Source: Lachnospiraceae bacterium (GTDB lineage: Bacteria; Bacillota; Clostridia; Lachnospirales; Lachnospiraceae). From it: 32,658 nt of DNA. The notes under the pieces are model-generated. The model had not been told where the DNA came from. It saw nothing but the letters and a program-made list of their open reading frames with translations, and searched no databases. A program made the translations under genes and the position numbers. The stretch is taken from positions 1 to 32,658 of the forward strand of contig JAFZWG010000073.1 in NCBI GenBank assembly GCA_017617395.1, given 5' to 3'. Positions within the stretch are counted from its first letter, which is position 1; each line of letters starts with the position of its first letter. Shown here in pieces: positions 29,822-32,658 of the stretch.

Positions 29822-31246
29822 ATGGAGACAACGGTTTTGCGCAAGGTGCGGGATCAGCTTGCAAAGCGGAAAATGTTGGCACGAGGGTCGCATGTGATCG
29901 TCGGTTTTTCCGGCGGGAGCGATTCTTTGTGCCTTCTTTTGCTGTTGCGGGAGCTCGCGAAGGAGCGTTCGCTGACGCTCACGGCGGTTCATGTAAACCA
30001 CGGTATCCGCGGTGAGGAGGCCGACCGCGACGAGGCGTTCTGCCGCCGGACGTGCGAGCGGCTCGAGGTGCCGTTCCGCTGCGAGAGAATCGATATTCCC
30101 GCTCTGGCGAAGGAGCGCGGGACCGGTCTGGAGGAGACCGGCCGGACGGAGCGCTACCGCATCTTTGCGGAGATTGCCGCGGAGGTCGGCGCGAGCTGCG
30201 TCGCCGTCGCGCACCACGCGGATGACAACGCGGAGACGATCCTGTTCCACCTTGTGCGCGGCAGCGGTCTTCGGGGCTTAACCGGAATCCCCGCGGACAG
30301 CACGCCGTTTGCGGATCCGAAGCTTCATCTGATCCGCCCGCTCCTCACGCTCTCGAAGAGCGACATCGTGGAGGAGCTTGCGCGCCGTGGGGAGACATTT
30401 TGCGAGGACGCGACGAACTACGAGTCGGACGGCGACCGCAATACGCTTCGCAACCGCATCATGCCGCTGTTGACGGAACTCAATCCCCGCGCAGGCGAGC
30501 ACATCGCGGCCGCGGGCGAGCATCTGACGTCGGTGTGGCACCTTTTCGACGACCTGGCGGAGGAGGAATTCCGAAGCCTCGCTGACGGCGATTCGCTCGA
30601 TGCGGAAGGTTTTCTGGCACTTCCTATGGCGCTTCGCGGCGAGGTGGCGATGCGGTATCTCGCTTCGGTCTGCGGACACCGCAAGGACCTGACGGATGAG
30701 CATGCGGACATGGTCGCAAGGCTCTGCGAGGGCGGCGTCTCGGCCGAGGCGACGTTCCCGTACGGGGTGACGCTGGTGCGCGGGTACCGGCACGTGCGCA
30801 AGAAGGGGGAGACGGAGACATTTTTCGGGCGGCACGAGATTGCGAGGCGCGAGCTTGAGCGCGGCGTGAAAGTCACATTTTTCGGCGAGCGGCCGCGCGT
30901 GCTGTCGTTTGCGGTCGGCAATCATGAAGAATGCGTTAATTTTCCGGACAATCCCTATACGAAACGATTTGATTATGATACAATAGGCAAGGCCTGTGTG
31001 GTTCGCACAAGGCGGTCCGGCGACCGGATCACCGTGACGGCGGACGGCCACACGCAGTCGGTGCAGGACGTCTTCGTCAACCGCAAGGTTCCGCGTGCAG
31101 AGCGCGACGCGCTGCCGATCGTCCTGACGGCCGACGAGAGCGCCGTCATCTGGATTCCCGGCGTGCGCGCCAGCGAAGCCTACCGCGTGACCGATCAGAC
31201 GAAGCGCGTCTTGACAATCACGATGGAGGAGAAGACCGAAGATTGA
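29822..31246 (+). CDS. tilS: tRNA(Ile)-lysidine synthase
   Basis: 474 residues. Uses ATP to attach lysine to C34 of tRNA-Ile2 (CAU anticodon), changing it to read AUA. The PP-loop SGGSDS is at 30-35, HVNHGIRGEEADRDEAFC follows, then HHADDNAETILFHLVRGSGLRGLTGI, the RPLL segment and NTLRNRIMPLL. The C-terminal part (about 370-470) has the TilS C-terminal fold. AGGTG precedes the ATG, 14 bases after divIC. Essential in most bacteria. Confidence 0.95.
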   Translation: METTVLRKVRDQLAKRKMLARGSHVIVGFSGGSDSLCLLLLLRELAKERSLTLTAVHVNHGIRGEEADRDEAFCRRTCERLEVPFRCERIDIPALAKERGTGLEETGRTERYRIFAEIAAEVGASCVAVAHHADDNAETILFHLVRGSGLRGLTGIPADSTPFADPKLHLIRPLLTLSKSDIVEELARRGETFCEDATNYESDGDRNTLRNRIMPLLTELNPRAGEHIAAAGEHLTSVWHLFDDLAEEEFRSLADGDSLDAEGFLALPMALRGEVAMRYLASVCGHRKDLTDEHADMVARLCEGGVSAEATFPYGVTLVRGYRHVRKKGETETFFGRHEIARRELERGVKVTFFGERPRVLSFAVGNHEECVNFPDNPYTKRFDYDTIGKACVVRTRRSGDRITVTADGHTQSVQDVFVNRKVPRAERDALPIVLTADESAVIWIPGVRASEAYRVTDQTKRVLTITMEEKTED

Positions 31247-31315
31247 GAGTTTGACCTGACCGGCAGCTGGCCGGCGGTAACGATATTGATTCTTGGATTC
31301 TTGGAGGAAACGTTG

Positions 31316-31858
31316 ATGGAAACCGTAAGCGTAATGATTCCGGAAGAGGAGTTGCTGTCGCGTGTGCGTGCGATGGCGCTGCAGATCACGAAGGACTATG
31401 CGGGCAAGGAATTGAAGCTTGTCTGCATCTTAAAGGGAAGTGTATTTTTCACGACCGAGCTGGCGAAGCGCATCAACCTGCCGATCAAGCTCGATTTCAT
31501 GTCGGTTTCGAGCTACGGCGACGATACCGAGAGCTCGGGCCGCGTGCGCATCGTGAAGGACCTTGACGAGAGCATCCGCGGGCAGAACGTCATCGTGGTC
31601 GAGGACATCGTCGATTCGGGCCGCACGCTCGCATTTTTGCTGGAGATGCTCAAGAGCCGTCAGCCTGAGTCGCTCAAGCTCTGCACGCTTCTCGACAAGC
31701 CGTCGCGGCGTGTGACGGACGTGAAGGTGGATTACACGGGATTTGAGATCCCGGATGAATTTGTCGTGGGATTCGGGCTCGACTATGCCCAGAAGTACCG
31801 CGCCTTGCCGTTCATCGGCAGGCTCAGCATAACGAAAGAAGAATCGGAGGCACAGTAA
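31316..31858 (+). CDS. hpt: Hypoxanthine phosphoribosyltransferase
   Basis: 180 residues. Salvages hypoxanthine and guanine to IMP and GMP with PRPP. The PRPP motif is VVEDIVDSGRT (94-104), with the early LKGSVFF loop and the C-terminal VGFGLDYAQKYRALPFIG segment. The ATG at 31316 is chosen because GGAGG lies 8 bases upstream and the protein then has the usual length; the in-frame ATG at 31286 lacks a good site. The order tilS-hpt-ftsH is conserved in Bacillota, and in Bacillus Hpt and TilS also influence ftsH. Confidence 0.96.
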   Translation: METVSVMIPEEELLSRVRAMALQITKDYAGKELKLVCILKGSVFFTTELAKRINLPIKLDFMSVSSYGDDTESSGRVRIVKDLDESIRGQNVIVVEDIVDSGRTLAFLLEMLKSRQPESLKLCTLLDKPSRRVTDVKVDYTGFEIPDEFVVGFGLDYAQKYRALPFIGRLSITKEESEAQ

Positions 31859-31863
31859 CGTAA

Positions 31864-32658
31864 GTGAAACGAAACAGATCCGTCCGGGGAATGGTGTTCT
31901 ATTTCATGCTCCTCGGAATTTTCCTGATCGCGATGATCTACTCCGGCCTGGCGGACCGCAATTCGGAAGTGTATACGCATGCGGACTTCGTCAAATGGCT
32001 GGATCAGGACCAGGTCCAGACCGTCGTGGTCACGCCCAATGAGGAGGTGCCGACCGGCCATGTCAAGGTCGCCCTCAAAAACGGCGAGGTTCGCGAGTTC
32101 AACTTCTCGGACATCAACCAGATCGTGCAGGAGTCGGAGGCCAAGGGCGTTCAGACCGTGGTGACGAAGATTGACAAGCCGGGCTGGTTCTGGACCGCGG
32201 TGTTCCCGTATCTGGTCATCCTGATCGCGGTCATTTTAGTGTTCTTTGTGCTCGGGCATTCGCTCGGCGGAGGCGGCGGCAACTCGCAGGTTCTCAGCTT
32301 CGGCCGCAGCCGCGCGCAGATGACCGACGGCAAGGACAACCCGACGACGTTTAAGGACGTTGCCGGTCTGCAGGAGGAGAAGGAAGAGCTTCAGGAGGTT
32401 GTCGACTTCCTGGCCAATCCGAAGCAGTTCATCCGCGTCGGTGCGCACATTCCGAAGGGCATCCTGATGGAGGGCCCGCCCGGAACCGGTAAGACGCTCC
32501 TCGCAAAGGCCGTGGCCGGCGAGGCAGGCGTTCCGTTCTTCTCGATCTCCGGTTCGGATTTCGTGGAAATGTTCGTCGGTGTCGGTGCGTCGCGTGTCCG
32601 CGACCTCTTCGCGACCGCGAAGAAAAATGCACCCTGCATCGTCTTCATCGATGAGATC
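31864..32658 (+). CDS. ftsH: ATP-dependent zinc metalloprotease FtsH, 3' partial
   Basis: The first 265 residues are present; the frame runs off the window. FtsH is a membrane-bound AAA+ hexamer that degrades misfolded membrane proteins and short-lived regulators. The first membrane segment (about 10-28), a small external domain (about 30-107), the second segment (about 110-132), a Gly-rich linker and the AAA domain (from about 163) are seen, with Walker A GPPGTGKT at 204-211 and the Walker B FIDEI at the window edge. No ATG fits well: GTG at 31864 is proposed, with GGAGG 13 bases upstream inside the end of hpt; an ATG at 31891 would remove the basic N-terminus. Confidence 0.95.
   Translation, partial: MKRNRSVRGMVFYFMLLGIFLIAMIYSGLADRNSEVYTHADFVKWLDQDQVQTVVVTPNEEVPTGHVKVALKNGEVREFNFSDINQIVQESEAKGVQTVVTKIDKPGWFWTAVFPYLVILIAVILVFFVLGHSLGGGGGNSQVLSFGRSRAQMTDGKDNPTTFKDVAGLQEEKEELQEVVDFLANPKQFIRVGAHIPKGILMEGPPGTGKTLLAKAVAGEAGVPFFSISGSDFVEMFVGVGASRVRDLFATAKKNAPCIVFIDEI

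Noticed and set aside
1-32658. CRISPR arrays, tRNA or rRNA genes
   Set aside because: No regularly spaced repeat array and no tRNA or rRNA signature was seen by eye on either strand; a tRNA scan was not possible here.

Overview
The window is a G+C-rich (by eye about 60%) chromosomal segment from a member of the Bacillota, most likely a non-sporulating Clostridia lineage. The evidence is a methionine T-box leader in front of metG, strong AGGAGG-type ribosome binding sites, consensus sigma-A-like promoters, and the order hup-rqcP-divIC-tilS-hpt-ftsH. Bacillus and many spore-forming clostridia share that order, but here yabP/yabQ and spoIIE are absent from it. Several small zinc-ribbon or membrane-anchored proteins and lipoproteins with Thr/Pro linkers fit a gut or rumen clostridial genome. 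The species cannot be fixed from the sequence.

Layout. 1-3.7 kb (+): an aromatic amino acid operon with the end of aroA, a GNAT acetyltransferase, tyrA and a class I DAHP synthase, closed by a terminator; a REP-like palindrome lies between the GNAT gene and tyrA. 3.8-5.3 kb (-): a MarR regulator translationally coupled to a lipoprotein esterase. 5.4-6.8 kb (-): O-acetylhomoserine sulfhydrylase. 7.0-8.6 kb (-): flotillin. 8.7-11.8 kb (-): a three-gene operon of two paralogous bactofilin-like proteins and a protein with a Lys/Ala-rich tail, a nuclease-like core and a possible winged helix. A divergent promoter serves a large lipoprotein gene (12.1-13.6 kb, +). 13.7-16.2 kb (+): T-box leader and metG. 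16.4-20.7 kb (+): a MacB/FtsX-type permease, a degenerate ABC ATPase and malQ, the last two overlapping by 8 nt. 21.0-22.4 kb (+): an FAD-dependent oxidoreductase.

22.4-23.8 kb is a repeat island. Two 103-bp structured elements in opposite orientation, each with a further shared block, flank a gene for a 63-aa membrane protein. 23.8-27.0 kb (-): an operon of a Zn/Mn-type ABC ATPase with an altered Walker A, an araD-type epimerase/aldolase, and a D,D-carboxypeptidase. 27.2-28.6 kb (+): two membrane-anchored proteins of unknown function. 28.7 kb to the end (+): HU, RqcP, DivIC, TilS, Hpt and the N-terminal part of FtsH, a housekeeping block for nucleoid structure, ribosome quality control, division, tRNA modification, purine salvage and membrane proteolysis.

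The most unusual signals are not genes. The word CATTTTCCG/CGGAAAATG occurs 16 times by hand count, in several reading frames and in non-coding DNA, where well under one copy is expected. The paired 103-bp elements conserve their loop while the 12-bp stem differs with matching changes on both sides. Two ABC ATPases in the window lack canonical catalytic residues.
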